Positions 7,384-16,633 of a stretch of DNA of 64,000 bases are shown piece by piece. Positions within the stretch are counted from its first letter, which is position 1. Each line of letters begins with the position of its first letter. The translations under genes were made by a program, and so were the position numbers. Below the pieces are notes generated by a model. The model was given only the letters and a program-made list of their open reading frames with translations. It was not told the origin of the DNA and ran no database searches. Origin of the DNA: Acidobacteriaceae bacterium (GTDB taxonomy: Bacteria; Acidobacteriota; Terriglobia; Terriglobales; Acidobacteriaceae). The stretch covers positions 114,717-178,716 of the forward strand of contig PMYL01000019.1 in the NCBI GenBank assembly GCA_003170825.1, given 5' to 3'.

Positions 7384-8548
7384 CGATGATCAGATCCTCG
7401 GCGGGCGGAATGACGCGCACGGTGACGGGCGAGTTGCCGGCGGAGATGAGGGCTTCGCCGCGGACATTGTTGCGGGCCGGGTCGAGCACAATGCCCAGAG
7501 CGCCCAGGCCGGCGCAAATCTCGGCGCGGCTGGCGATGTCGTTTTCGCCGATGCCGCCGGTGAAGACCAGCATGTCGAGCCCATTCAACTCAGCCACATA
7601 GCTGCCGATCCAGCGGGCGATGGTCCAGGTGAACTTGTCCACCGCCAGCCGCGCCTTGGCGTTGCCTTCTTTGATGGCCTCGCGCAAGTCGCGCATGTCG
7701 TTGGAGAGATCGCTGACGCCCAACAGACCCGCCTTCTTGCTGGCCACGGTTTCCAACTGGTCGGCGGCCTCTGAAGCGCTTTTTACGGTTTCCGCAATCT
7801 TGCGCAGGATGAACAGCAGGACGCCGGGATCGATGTCGCCGGTGCGCGAGCCGCTGATGATGCCTCCCGTGGGGGTGAGGCCCATCGAGGTGGAAAGGCA
7901 CTTGCCCTTGCGGATCGCGGAGATGGAGGCGCCGTTGCCGAGATGGGCGACGATCAGCTTCTCCGGCACATTGGGCTGCAACTGATAGACGATCGATTCG
8001 TACGAGATGCCGTGCGCGCCGTAGCGCCTGACGCCCATCGCGGAATACTCCTCGGGGATGGGCATGTGCGTGACTACTTCGGGCATGGTGCGATGGAAGT
8101 AAGAGTCGAGGCAGACGAAGTTGGGAACGCCAGGGAAGAGGCGGAGGGACTCGCGCATGATGTAGACGGCGATGGGGGTGTGCAGCGGCGCGAAGGCCGT
8201 ATAGCGCTCCATCTCGTCGATCAGTTCGGGCGTAATGAGCTGATTGTCCAGTACCGTGGGTCCGCCGCAAACCATGCGATGGCCAATGGCCGCCGGAGCG
8301 GGGAAATCGCCGGAGTGGAGCGCATCGGCGACCAGCTTGAAGGCGACGGCCCGATTGGGCAGCGCCGGGTTCTGATCCACCAGCTTGTTGCCCTCGGCGT
8401 CCTTGATCCAGAACTTGCCCAGATCGGTGCCGATGCCGTCGACCGCGCCCTCGTGAAGCTTGCACCGTTCACCTTCGCCGGCTTCATAGACTGAAAACTT
8501 GATGGAAGAAGAACCGCTATTCAAAACCAATACGGGCAAAGACGCCAT
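7352..8548 (-). CDS. ackA: Acetate kinase
   Basis: A 398-residue acetate kinase converting acetyl-phosphate and ADP to acetate and ATP in the cytoplasm. Signature segments are VLVLNSGSSSIKFSVYE at the N-terminus, DSYFHRTMPEV, RRYGAHGISY, AHLGNGASISAI, TPTGGIISGSRTGDIDPG and VFTGGIGEND near the end. The start at 8548 is chosen because the protein then begins directly with the conserved first strand; the frame stays open for 40 more codons upstream without family similarity. It lies downstream of phosphoketolase on the same strand, whose product it uses. Its 3' end overlaps the cupin gene tail to tail. Confidence 0.96.
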   Translation of the reverse strand: MASLPVLVLNSGSSSIKFSVYEAGEGERCKLHEGAVDGIGTDLGKFWIKDAEGNKLVDQNPALPNRAVAFKLVADALHSGDFPAPAAIGHRMVCGGPTVLDNQLITPELIDEMERYTAFAPLHTPIAVYIMRESLRLFPGVPNFVCLDSYFHRTMPEVVTHMPIPEEYSAMGVRRYGAHGISYESIVYQLQPNVPEKLIVAHLGNGASISAIRKGKCLSTSMGLTPTGGIISGSRTGDIDPGVLLFILRKIAETVKSASEAADQLETVASKKAGLLGVSDLSNDMRDLREAIKEGNAKARLAVDKFTWTIARWIGSYVAELNGLDMLVFTGGIGENDIASRAEICAGLGALGIVLDPARNNVRGEALISAGNSPVTVRVIPPAEDLIIVNHVVRLLAE

Positions 8549-8604
8549 GAATGAAAACCTCGAAGTTGGGGCTGAACGAGTCAGCGGGCTGGTGGGGTAA
8601 GCGA

Positions 8605-8651
8605 AGTTAGCAAGTTGGCGGGTTAGCGAGTTAGCAAGTTGGCGGGTTAGC
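8605..8651. repeat. Tandem 24-bp repeat at the xfp 3' end
   Basis: Two adjacent copies of a 24-bp unit (8605-8628, and 8629-8651 lacking the final base) are built from octamers such as GTTAGCAA and GTTGGCGG. The second copy overlaps the xfp stop codon. The same octamers recur near 15.4 kb. Confidence 0.75.
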
Positions 8652-11025
8652 TTTGGGACCAGCGCCAATTTTTTATTTCGGGCAGGTCGTCGCCGTTTTC
8701 GGCTACATAGAGGCGATGGCGCTGGATGGCCTCAGAGTACCACTGCTGCGCCGCGTCGGCTTGCGCAGCCAGCCGCGGCACGCGCCGGATGGCGTCGAGA
8801 GTCAGTTGGAACCGGTCGATGTTGTTGAGCACGCACATATCGAAGGGCGTGGTCGTGGTGCCCTCTTCCTTGTAGCCGCGCACGTGGATGTTGTCGTGAT
8901 TGTGCCGCCGGTAAGTGAGGCGGTGAATGAGCCATGGATAGCCGTGGAAGGCGAAGACGACCGGGATGCCGACGGGGAAGAGCAGATCGAACTCCTCGTC
9001 CGGCAACCCATGCGGATGCTCGGATGTGGGCTGCAATGCCATCAGGTCCACCACGTTGACCACACGGATGCGCAGATCGGGCACCTTGGCGCGCAGCAGG
9101 CAAACGGCGGCCAGAGTCTCCAGCGTGGGCACATCGCCGCAGCAGGCCATCACCACGTCGGGGCCACCCTCGTCATTCGAGGCCCATTTCCAAACGCCAA
9201 GCCCGGTGGTGCAGTGAGCGACGGCCTCGTCAATGGTGAGCCACTGCGGAGCCGGCTGCTTGCCCGCTACGATCAGGTTGATGTAATTCTTGCTGCGCAG
9301 GCAGTGGTCGGAGACCGAGAGCAGGGTATTGGCGTCCGGCGTCAGATAGATGCGCACCACGTCGGCTTTCTTGTTCATCAGGTGATCGATGAAGCCGGGG
9401 TCCTGGTGGCTGAAGCCGTTGTGGTCCTGCCGCCACACCAGCGAACTGAGCAGGTAGTTGAGCGAGGCGATGGGTTTGCGCCAGGGAATCTGCCGCGAGA
9501 CCTTCAACCACTTGGCATGCTGGTTCGCCATCGAGTCGATGATGTGGATGAAGGCCTCATAGCAGTTGAAGAAGCCGTGGCGGCCGGTGAGCAGGTACCC
9601 CTCCAGCCAACCCTGGCACATGTGCTCGCTCAGCACCTCCATCACGCGTCCGGTTTCTGACAGGTTCTCGTCCACCGGCAGCGTCTCGGCCATCCAGGCC
9701 TTGCCGGTTCCGGTGATCACGTCCTGGAGGCGGTTGGAGGCCGTCTCATCGGGGCCGAAGACTCGGAAATTCTTTTGGTCCTGGTTTGCTTCCATGACCG
9801 CGTGAAGCAGTTGGCCCAGAATGCGCGTGGATTCTACGTCGGTCTGGCCGCGGCCTTCGATCTTAACCGCGAAGTCGCGGAAGTTGGGCACCTTGAGCGG
9901 TTGCAGCAACAGGCCGCCGTTGGCGTGGGCGTTCATTCCCATGCGCAACCGGCCCTTGGGCGCGATATCCGCCAGATCCTCGCGGAAACGGCCCTTCTCG
10001 TCGAAGAGTTCCTCGGGCTTATAGCTGCGCATCCACTCATCGAGCTGGCGCAGGTGCTCCGGTTTCTCGAAAATCTGGTCCAGAGGAACCTGGTGGGCTC
10101 GCCAGGTGTTCTCCACCGGCTTGCCGTCAACGAATTTGGGTCCGGTCCAGCCTTTGGGCGTGCGCATGATCAGCATCGGCCAAGCCGGGCGCGCCGTCGA
10201 GCCATCTTCACGGGCTGCCTTTTGAATGGCGGCGATGCGGTCCAGCATGGTGTCGAAGACCGCCGCGGCCTGCTGGTGCATCACGGCTGGGTCGTCGCCT
10301 TCCAGCGTGAAGGGCTCATAGCCGTAGCCGCGCATCAGGCTCTCCAACTCGGCATGGGGAATGCGCGCCAGGATGGTGGGGTTGGCGATCTTGTAGCCGT
10401 TCAGGTGGAGAATGGGCAGCACCGCGCCGTCGGTTAAGGGATTGAGAAACTTGTTGGAGTGCCAGCTTGTGGCCAGGGGGCCGGTTTCGGCCTCGCCATC
10501 GCCGACGACGCAGGCCACGATGAGGTTGGGATTGTCAAAGGCAGCGCCGTAAGCGTGCACCAGCGAATAGCCCAGTTCGCCGCCCTCGTGGATGGAGCCC
10601 GGCGTCTCCGGGGCCACGTGGCTGGGAATGCCGTAGGGCCAACTGAACTGGCGGAAGAGGCGCTTGATGCCGTCCTTGTTCTGCTCGATGTGAGGGTAGA
10701 TCTCGCTGTACGAACCCTCCAGATAGGTGTTGGCCACCAGGCCCGGCCCGCCGTGCCCAGGGCCGATGATGTACAGCATGTCCAGGCCGCGCTCGCGGAT
10801 CAGGCGGTTCCAGTGCACATAGAGGAAGTTGAGCCCCGGCGTGGTGCCCCAGTGGCCCAGCAGACGCGGCTTCACGTCGTCCAGGGTGAGCGGGCGCTCC
10901 AGCAGCGGATTATCTTTCAGGTAGATCTGGCCGACGGAAAGATAGTTGGCTGCGCGCCAGTAGGCGTCCATTTTGGCCAACAGTTCCGGGCTAAGGGGGC
11001 TATTGCTCGCTGTTTCTTCGCTCAC
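8647..11025 (-). CDS. xfp: Xylulose-5-P/fructose-6-P phosphoketolase
   Basis: A 792-residue thiamine-diphosphate phosphoketolase that splits xylulose 5-phosphate (and often fructose 6-phosphate) with phosphate into acetyl-phosphate plus glyceraldehyde 3-P or erythrose 4-P. Visible signatures are [40 protein letters not shown] (cofactor binding), TPKGWTGPK and [13 protein letters not shown]. Length is typical. The start is a GTG at 11025 with GAGGTG a few bases upstream. With ackA just downstream it forms a short ATP-yielding branch to acetate. The 98-bp gap between them holds a tandem repeat but no obvious promoter, so co-transcription is likely. Confidence 0.96.
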   Translation of the reverse strand: MSEETASNSPLSPELLAKMDAYWRAANYLSVGQIYLKDNPLLERPLTLDDVKPRLLGHWGTTPGLNFLYVHWNRLIRERGLDMLYIIGPGHGGPGLVANTYLEGSYSEIYPHIEQNKDGIKRLFRQFSWPYGIPSHVAPETPGSIHEGGELGYSLVHAYGAAFDNPNLIVACVVGDGEAETGPLATSWHSNKFLNPLTDGAVLPILHLNGYKIANPTILARIPHAELESLMRGYGYEPFTLEGDDPAVMHQQAAAVFDTMLDRIAAIQKAAREDGSTARPAWPMLIMRTPKGWTGPKFVDGKPVENTWRAHQVPLDQIFEKPEHLRQLDEWMRSYKPEELFDEKGRFREDLADIAPKGRLRMGMNAHANGGLLLQPLKVPNFRDFAVKIEGRGQTDVESTRILGQLLHAVMEANQDQKNFRVFGPDETASNRLQDVITGTGKAWMAETLPVDENLSETGRVMEVLSEHMCQGWLEGYLLTGRHGFFNCYEAFIHIIDSMANQHAKWLKVSRQIPWRKPIASLNYLLSSLVWRQDHNGFSHQDPGFIDHLMNKKADVVRIYLTPDANTLLSVSDHCLRSKNYINLIVAGKQPAPQWLTIDEAVAHCTTGLGVWKWASNDEGGPDVVMACCGDVPTLETLAAVCLLRAKVPDLRIRVVNVVDLMALQPTSEHPHGLPDEEFDLLFPVGIPVVFAFHGYPWLIHRLTYRRHNHDNIHVRGYKEEGTTTTPFDMCVLNNIDRFQLTLDAIRRVPRLAAQADAAQQWYSEAIQRHRLYVAENGDDLPEIKNWRWSQS

Positions 11026-11180
11026 ACTGCACCTCGCATGGGGAGTTTGCGTGCCACTGAAAGCCTAGCAGCCGCGGGTTACAGCAGCGGGTGATCGAAG
11101 TCACAAGCGGATGAGACGGCGGCTTACTTTATGGGATTCGCGGGCGCCGATGCCGCTTTTGCAATTCGGATCGCGAAGCA

Positions 11181-11198
11181 TAGGCCGCATCCGGCCTA
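11181..11198 (-). terminator. Hairpin at the end of the VWFA gene
   Basis: TAGGCCG-CATC-CGGCCTA forms a perfect 7-bp stem that overlaps the stop codon of the upstream minus-strand gene. There is no T-run, so it is either a weak terminator or a short palindromic element. Confidence 0.35.
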
Positions 11199-13007
11199 CT
11201 TTGCCGCCTCCGTCACCGGGATTTCCAGCGAGCCGGCACGACCGGCGGCCAGATCTTGGACCGCGATGCGCAGAAAACCCTCGCTGGAAGGGAGATCGAG
11301 CGCCATGCGCACGCGGATGCCATTGGCCATGATCTGTGCATATTGCGCAGGATCGAGTTGCAGAGCGACGCTGCGTCCCAGGTAATTTACACGCTTGCCA
11401 GCCGCATCGAAGCCCACCATCGCGAACTCCAGGTTGACCTTGCGTTGGTCATCCGGCAATGTGTCGAAAGCGATGCTGGATGGGTCCACTGTAACTTCTG
11501 CGATGTAACGGCGCACCGGCTCTTTCAGGGTTGCCGCCATCTCGCCCGCAGGGCCTTCCGGCAGCTTGATACCCTTGAGCGACGGGTCGGTTGCGTCCAG
11601 CACCCGCGCCTTGAAAAGTACCTGCGTCGCGGGCGGAGCGCCGTGCAAAGCCGCTGCTGCAAGCAGGCTTGTCGCTCCCCGATTGCCCGCGTCGATTTGA
11701 TTTGCGGGAACGGCGTAGTAGCCCTTCCGGTAGGCCAATGCATAGCCGCCACTTTCCAGCCGGATCTGAATTCTGCGGAACTGCCCATCGGATGGATTCG
11801 TGGGCGGAACATAGCCGATCGTGTAATAGCTGGAGCCATTTTCGACGGCCTTCTCCACGGCTTTCTTCAGATCGTTGGTGTTTGTATACGCCTTTCCTCC
11901 GGTTGCATCGGCGATCCGCTCCATCGAGGCGTGTTCGCTCTCCGTATGCTTCTGGAGTGTACTGTCATCCTTGGCGGCGACGGGCAGATTCGCCCGTCCA
12001 AAAGCAACATTCGGCGCTGGCTTATAGGATGCGTCGGCGGAGGTCTGCGTCATAATTCCTCGCGCGTCCACCGGATACACGGCAACCCGCGCGGCTGTAA
12101 GCAGATCGCTCGTCTCCCGCAACTCGTCGGTGTAGCGCCTCGCGGCTTTGAGCGGGTCGATCAGTTGGTCATTGGGATCGAGCGCAATGGGAAACGAGCC
12201 TGAGAACCAGATCAGGTTCTTGCGGCCGGGGATGGCGCTGAGATACCGGGCCAGCCGCCGCAGGGCATCGTGTGTCATCCTCACGCGCTGATCCGTCATA
12301 TCAGCGGTTATATCGGCCAGATTCTGTTGTTCAGAGGCGAGCGCCTTCGTGTTTGTGAGCATTTCGGCGGTCGCCGGGGAAAGGTTCAATGCACTTTGTG
12401 CGTCAAGCAGGACTGACTGCTGTGATCCGGTTTTCCGGTTCTCCACGGCATCCCTCAGTTCAGACGCGTTGGTGGTGAATCCTTTGATCATCTGCAGTTG
12501 CGTTGCGAGCGTGAAGATCGCCATCGAAGTGCTGGGTGGGGCCTTGCTGAGATACTCGACCACCTGGCGGCGCACGTCCCCCTGGTTCTCGAGCGGGGTG
12601 TTCAGGCCATCCAGCAACAGCACGCTGAAAGCGCCGGCATCCGGATAAAGCTGGGCATTGCTGTAGGTATGGGGCGGCAACGCGGCCTGCATGCCCGCAA
12701 CACCGGCAGCCGGCTTATCGTTGGGCCTGTGCTCATCAAAGGAGACAATGGTCTGCTCGCGGCCGTCCTCGAATACATGGAACCGGCTCCGGTCGAGACC
12801 ATGCACGGCGTTGTCTCGTTCAGTGACAACCACGTCCACCAGGACAAGGTTCGCGTGAGCGTGCAGAACCGTTGTAGCGGCGCCTAAAGCGGAATCTGAA
12901 GCTGAAGCCGGCGCCGGCTGCGCTTCCTGGCCTGCCGCACCGGTCGCGGACACGGAAATCAACAGTGCGCCAAACGTGAGGTGAGCGATGATGCGGAGTG
13001 ATTGCAT
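11196..13007 (-). CDS. Secreted acidobacterial VWFA-domain protein
   Basis: A 603-residue exported protein of the group named 'VWFA-related Acidobacterial domain'. A signal peptide is visible (LTFGALLISVSATGAAGQE). Next comes a beta-rich segment (about 50-90, VDVVVTERDNAVHGL), then a von Willebrand A domain (about 125-350) whose metal site starts with LLLDGLNT, and a C-terminal beta-rich region (about 430-600). AAAGGA lies 8 bp upstream of the ATG. Such proteins are abundant in Acidobacteriota and are presumed to bind extracellular or envelope ligands; no function is established. It follows another secreted protein gene by 78 bp on the same strand, so the two may be co-transcribed. Confidence 0.88.
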   Translation of the reverse strand: MQSLRIIAHLTFGALLISVSATGAAGQEAQPAPASASDSALGAATTVLHAHANLVLVDVVVTERDNAVHGLDRSRFHVFEDGREQTIVSFDEHRPNDKPAAGVAGMQAALPPHTYSNAQLYPDAGAFSVLLLDGLNTPLENQGDVRRQVVEYLSKAPPSTSMAIFTLATQLQMIKGFTTNASELRDAVENRKTGSQQSVLLDAQSALNLSPATAEMLTNTKALASEQQNLADITADMTDQRVRMTHDALRRLARYLSAIPGRKNLIWFSGSFPIALDPNDQLIDPLKAARRYTDELRETSDLLTAARVAVYPVDARGIMTQTSADASYKPAPNVAFGRANLPVAAKDDSTLQKHTESEHASMERIADATGGKAYTNTNDLKKAVEKAVENGSSYYTIGYVPPTNPSDGQFRRIQIRLESGGYALAYRKGYYAVPANQIDAGNRGATSLLAAAALHGAPPATQVLFKARVLDATDPSLKGIKLPEGPAGEMAATLKEPVRRYIAEVTVDPSSIAFDTLPDDQRKVNLEFAMVGFDAAGKRVNYLGRSVALQLDPAQYAQIMANGIRVRMALDLPSSEGFLRIAVQDLAAGRAGSLEIPVTEAAK

Positions 13008-13085
13008 CGGAGATTCCTTTCATTTCAGCGGCGATTGGCATATTTCCGCTTGCTTTCCCGGTCCGCAGTCCAAGCGGACGTGAGT

Positions 13086-14222
13086 TCATGGATTCGACTC
13101 GGGAGGTTTCCCGTCATCTCCGGTCAAGATGCGGGACTCTGCGCGAAAGAGGTGATAGCCCTCGAACGAAACGTCATTCAATTGTGTTTTCAAAGGAGCA
13201 GTCGGGGCTTGCACGCCTTTGGGCGCTTCGTCGACCGGCATTCTTGTAAGAGACACGCATTTTACTGGGCAAATATAGCTTCGTCCCCCGATGTCCACCG
13301 GACCGTATTCCACCAGGATGTTGGCCTTGGCCACGCGACAAGTGGGATTCATATCCGCCACAATCGTCAAGCGCAGAATGCTTCCACCCGCGGGGTCGAC
13401 GGCAATCTCCCCATGGTATGCGGGAAACTCCTGGTCAATGCCAGCCTGGCACGGCGACACTACTTTGTAGCGCGACTTCTCCTGGGGCACCGCATAGTGC
13501 AAAACGGCCTGCGGCCCGGTAGCACCCTGCTCCCAATGGCTCCAGGTCACCGTGCCGCGAATGGCGTCTCCTACGACAATAGCGAGAATCGGCCCAAACT
13601 CTCCGGTAGTGGTCAACCAATCCGATTGCGTGCCCGGCTTGTGGTCCTTCTGCGTTCCTGCATCCAACACCTCGCGGCCATCGCGGTAAGTCACAGCGAC
13701 GCTGGACTTGCCCACAACGTGCAGTGGCCGGTATTCCGTTAGTCCTAGTCCTCCAGTCGGAAGGTCCGGGTTGAAGTATGGCTCTGACGGGCTATCCTCA
13801 AAGTACGCCGTTTTCCTCGTAGCCAGAAAGTTCGGTAACTGAGGTATGACTTTGCTTACGTACTCCGCGGCCAAGGACATAATGCGGCGCTGCTCGTCGA
13901 GACCGGGTACGGAGAGGTCGCGAATCTCCGCCGCGGGAGAATCGAGAAAGGCCGAGACATCGGCCAGCGCAACGAGCGCATCGCGGGTGCGGCGGCCCGG
14001 GAAATCCGTCTCCCACCGCAAGAGCCTGACCGAGCTCGCGCGCTCTGTCAGCACCAGACCGGAGAGTTGCTCGGCCACTCGTCCATCCGGCTTGCCGTGA
14101 GCAGCGATCAACAGTTCGTCCAACTGCTTCACAGTTACGCGCTTTGCCGCAAATGCCGGCAAGGCTATTCCCATCAACAGGCCGGCGACAGCGAGCGCGG
14201 CAATGGAACAGGGTTGACGCAT
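13086..14222 (-). CDS. Secreted protein of unknown function
   Basis: A 378-residue protein with a clear signal peptide (IAALAVAGLLMGIALPAFA) and an AAGGTGAG ribosome site before the ATG. The N-terminal quarter is helical and rich in Arg/Glu; the C-terminal two thirds look beta-rich, with a segment (about 185-345) spanning YRDGREVLDAG to VEYGPVDIGGRSYICPVKC. Five cysteines could form disulfides outside the cytoplasm. I recognise no catalytic motif. It is the first gene of a probable pair with the VWFA protein, suggesting a shared envelope or extracellular role. Confidence 0.75.
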   Translation of the reverse strand: MRQPCSIAALAVAGLLMGIALPAFAAKRVTVKQLDELLIAAHGKPDGRVAEQLSGLVLTERASSVRLLRWETDFPGRRTRDALVALADVSAFLDSPAAEIRDLSVPGLDEQRRIMSLAAEYVSKVIPQLPNFLATRKTAYFEDSPSEPYFNPDLPTGGLGLTEYRPLHVVGKSSVAVTYRDGREVLDAGTQKDHKPGTQSDWLTTTGEFGPILAIVVGDAIRGTVTWSHWEQGATGPQAVLHYAVPQEKSRYKVVSPCQAGIDQEFPAYHGEIAVDPAGGSILRLTIVADMNPTCRVAKANILVEYGPVDIGGRSYICPVKCVSLTRMPVDEAPKGVQAPTAPLKTQLNDVSFEGYHLFRAESRILTGDDGKPPESNP

Positions 14223-14312
14223 CGAAACTCACCTTCTTGCCGGTGACGATTGCGGAAGCTCCGGGACTCGTTTCCGATCACATCTATATTGCATCCGATT
14301 AGCCGGCCGTCG

Positions 14313-15389
14313 TCAAAAATACCGCTTCAATTTGAGAATTTGCGACTCGAAGCCGTACCACAGCGCCGTGGCCACAGCGGTTGTGGCCACCAGCCGGAAG
14401 CCCACTACGGCCAGGTTGCCGGCGATGCCGTAAGGGTCCATGCGCAGATCGAACCAGCCAAAGTAAATGAAGACCATAATGTGGGTCATGTAAAGGCCGT
14501 AGCTGATGCGGCCATAGAAGGGAAGCGGTCCCCGGCGCAGCGCGGCGCTCAGCGGGTTGCGCGCACCGGTGGAGGCGATCGAGGCCAGCACCGCGCCGGC
14601 AAACGCAACCGCCAGCGCGGAATCGAGAAACGCGGTGCCGCCGGCCACGGTGGCGGCAGCCCACAAGCCCAGCGGAATGGCGCCCAGGCCCATCCACAGC
14701 CAGACGCGGCGGCTGAGCGGGAGCGTGTGCAATCCAAGCGCCAGCAGGCTGCCCCAGGCGATGCCGTCCAGGTGAGTCAGCGTGTGGGTGGGCGTGATCC
14801 AGGCCCAATAGGTCAGGCGCAGCAGAGGCGAGGCAACCAGCGCGGCAGTCAGAACGGCGCTCAGCATCCAGGGCCGGCGCAGGAAGCGCACCAGCGGCGC
14901 CCAGAGAAAGTAGTACTGCTCCTCGATGGCCAGCGACCAGGTGGGGCCGATGGCCGGCGGCAACGCCAGGTGAAACAGGTTCTGCACAAAAAAGATGTAG
15001 GCCAGCCAGGGCGAGGCCTTGATGGCTTCCCACGGGCTTGGGCCGATGAACCAGTCGGACTGCGCATAGCAGACCGCCAGCAACAGCACATAAATCGGCC
15101 AGATGCGCAGCGCCCTGCGCATATAGAAGTTGCGGAAGTAGCGAGGCTTTCCCCGCGCCTCCAGCAGAATCGAGGTAATCAGAAAGCCGGAGAGAACAAA
15201 GAAGAGATTGACTCCCGTCCATCCCCACAGGCTGGCGGAGTGAACCCATGTGCCTTCGAGCCGCGGATGGCAGTGATAGAACAACACACCCAGAACCGCG
15301 AGGCCGCGCAGCCCTTGCAGTTCCGGGATATAGGAGGGCAGCCAGGATGGGCGTTGGATGGGCAAGATATCAAGTCGGCAAGTTAGCAA
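14313..15389 (-). CDS. Acyltransferase 3 family membrane protein (OafA/YrhL-like)
   Basis: A roughly 358-residue, multi-helix inner-membrane acyltransferase that typically O-acetylates polysaccharides or lipids. Diagnostic segments are PELQGLRGLAVLGVLFYHCH, FFVLSGFLITSILL, RRALRIWPIYVLLL and the catalytic-region motif WSLAIEEQYYFLW. About ten hydrophobic segments follow. The start is uncertain: there is no ATG before the conserved PELQGLRGL, so a TTG at 15389 or 15365 must be used, and the first overlaps an octamer repeat. It lies downstream of proC on the same strand with no functional link. The acceptor substrate is unknown. Confidence 0.9.
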   Translation of the reverse strand: MLTCRLDILPIQRPSWLPSYIPELQGLRGLAVLGVLFYHCHPRLEGTWVHSASLWGWTGVNLFFVLSGFLITSILLEARGKPRYFRNFYMRRALRIWPIYVLLLAVCYAQSDWFIGPSPWEAIKASPWLAYIFFVQNLFHLALPPAIGPTWSLAIEEQYYFLWAPLVRFLRRPWMLSAVLTAALVASPLLRLTYWAWITPTHTLTHLDGIAWGSLLALGLHTLPLSRRVWLWMGLGAIPLGLWAAATVAGGTAFLDSALAVAFAGAVLASIASTGARNPLSAALRRGPLPFYGRISYGLYMTHIMVFIYFGWFDLRMDPYGIAGNLAVVGFRLVATTAVATALWYGFESQILKLKRYF

Positions 15390-15441
15390 GTAAGCGTGGA
15401 GGTCCCGTGCGCCGGGACCCCCACGGTTAGCAAGTTAGCGG
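15373..15441. repeat. Palindrome flanked by octamer repeats
   Basis: An imperfect palindrome (15396-15424, GTGGAGGTCCCG... CGGGACCCCCAC) is flanked on both sides by runs of the GTTAGCAA octamer. Both elements recur elsewhere: octamers at 8.6 kb, and GGGGTCC-type palindromes at 27.6, 40.6, 40.9, 45.6 and 53.4 kb. The element overlaps the acyltransferase start. Confidence 0.6.
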
Positions 15442-15449
15442 GGTGCATG

Positions 15450-16304
15450 CTAGCCGGCCGCCAGTTGCTTGGCTCGTTCGGTGGCGCGCATGACCGCCTT
15501 GATGAGGGTGACGCGCAGGCCGCCTTCCTCCAGTTCCAGGATGCCGTCGATGGTGCAGCCGGCGGGGGTGGTCACGGCGTCCTTCAGCAGGGCCGGATGA
15601 TAGCCGGTTTCCAGCACCATCTTGGCGGCGCCGAAGGTGGTCTGCGCGGCCAGTTGCGTGGCAATTTCGCGGGACAGGCCCACCTTGACTCCGGCCTCGG
15701 CCAGGGCCTCGATGATGATGTAGATGTAAGCCGGTCCCGAGGCCGAGAGCCCGGTCACGGCGTCCATGTGCTTCTCGTCCACGGTCACCGTTCGGCCCAC
15801 GGTCTCAAAGATGCGCTCAGCCAATTCCATTTGCGCGGTGGAGACGAAGCGCCCCCTGCAGAGGCCGGCCGCTCCCGCTCCCAGCGCCGAGGGCGTATTG
15901 GGCATGGCGCGAATGACAGCGATCTCCAGTCCCGCTGCGTCCTCAATGGCGCGGGTCTTTACCGAGGCCGCAAAGGAGACCAGTGTCTTGGCTGTGGTGA
16001 GCGCGGGACGAATCTCCTCAATCAGGCCTGGCACCTGGAAGGGCTTTACGCCCAGCAGGATCAGGTCGGCCTTCTTGGCCGCCTCCAGGTTGTTGGTGCT
16101 CACGTCCACGCCCCACTGGGTGCTGAGCGCAATCGCCCGCTCGGCGTGGCCCACGGTGGCGTGAATCTGATCGGGGGCAAACAGGTTTTGCTTCAGGAAG
16201 GCCTGCAGCAGGATGCCGCCCATCTTGCCGGCGCCCAGAACGGCGACGCGGACGTTGGGCAACTGCGCAGTTACTTCGGTGGCCTCAACGGCTATTTCCG
16301 CCAT
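15450..16304 (-). CDS. proC: Pyrroline-5-carboxylate reductase
   Basis: A 284-residue reductase catalysing the last step of proline synthesis, NAD(P)H-dependent reduction of pyrroline-5-carboxylate. The Rossmann motif RVAVLGAGKMGGILL lies near residue 20. Further family segments are RAMPNTPSALGAG, SGPAYIYIIIEALAEAGVKVG and HPALLKDAVTTPAGCTI near the end. The start at 16304 is chosen for AAGGA 6 bp upstream; the open frame extends 30 codons further without similarity. Length and motifs are normal, so the enzyme should be active. Confidence 0.95.
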   Translation of the reverse strand: MAEIAVEATEVTAQLPNVRVAVLGAGKMGGILLQAFLKQNLFAPDQIHATVGHAERAIALSTQWGVDVSTNNLEAAKKADLILLGVKPFQVPGLIEEIRPALTTAKTLVSFAASVKTRAIEDAAGLEIAVIRAMPNTPSALGAGAAGLCRGRFVSTAQMELAERIFETVGRTVTVDEKHMDAVTGLSASGPAYIYIIIEALAEAGVKVGLSREIATQLAAQTTFGAAKMVLETGYHPALLKDAVTTPAGCTIDGILELEEGGLRVTLIKAVMRATERAKQLAAG

Positions 16305-16633
16305 GTTTTTCCTTGTCTTGAATGAGAGTGGTGGTACAACTTTCCAGAATACTCCGAGCCAATGCGGGAGGGAAGCGGTCTCCTCCCGCTCCACAGTGGG
16401 TCAGCCGCGACTGAGCCTCTTTTGCAGCCAGTAGACGACTACCTGGCAACGGGGTTTCAGTTCTCTCGCGTGGGACTCACCTTTTGGTTCCAGCCGTCAT
16501 GGAGTGGAAATGGGGCGCCGCGCGCTGCGGGTGGCGGAATGGAAGGCGCCTGGTTGGCGAAAGGGGGGCAACATCCTAGCCGAGACTGTTGAAACCCGGG
16601 CCCCGGGCATGGAGCGCCAAGCCTTCCCGTTTC
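16305..16633. other. Intergenic region between proC and the first GGDEF gene
   Basis: This 329-bp gap has no credible gene. It holds a hairpin, GCGGGAGG (16364-16371) with CCTCCCGC (16382-16389). It also holds remnants of the repeated unit that separates the GGDEF paralogs: GGTTCCAGCCGTCATGGAGT near 16490 and a GCCAAGCCT...GTTTCTTATG tail near 16617. It therefore marks the outer edge of the GGDEF tandem duplication. Confidence 0.6.

Noticed and set aside
11181-11198. Enterobacterial-type BIME (GCCGGATGCGG)
   Set aside because: Only the short stem matches and no paired copy exists nearby; listed as a simple hairpin instead.
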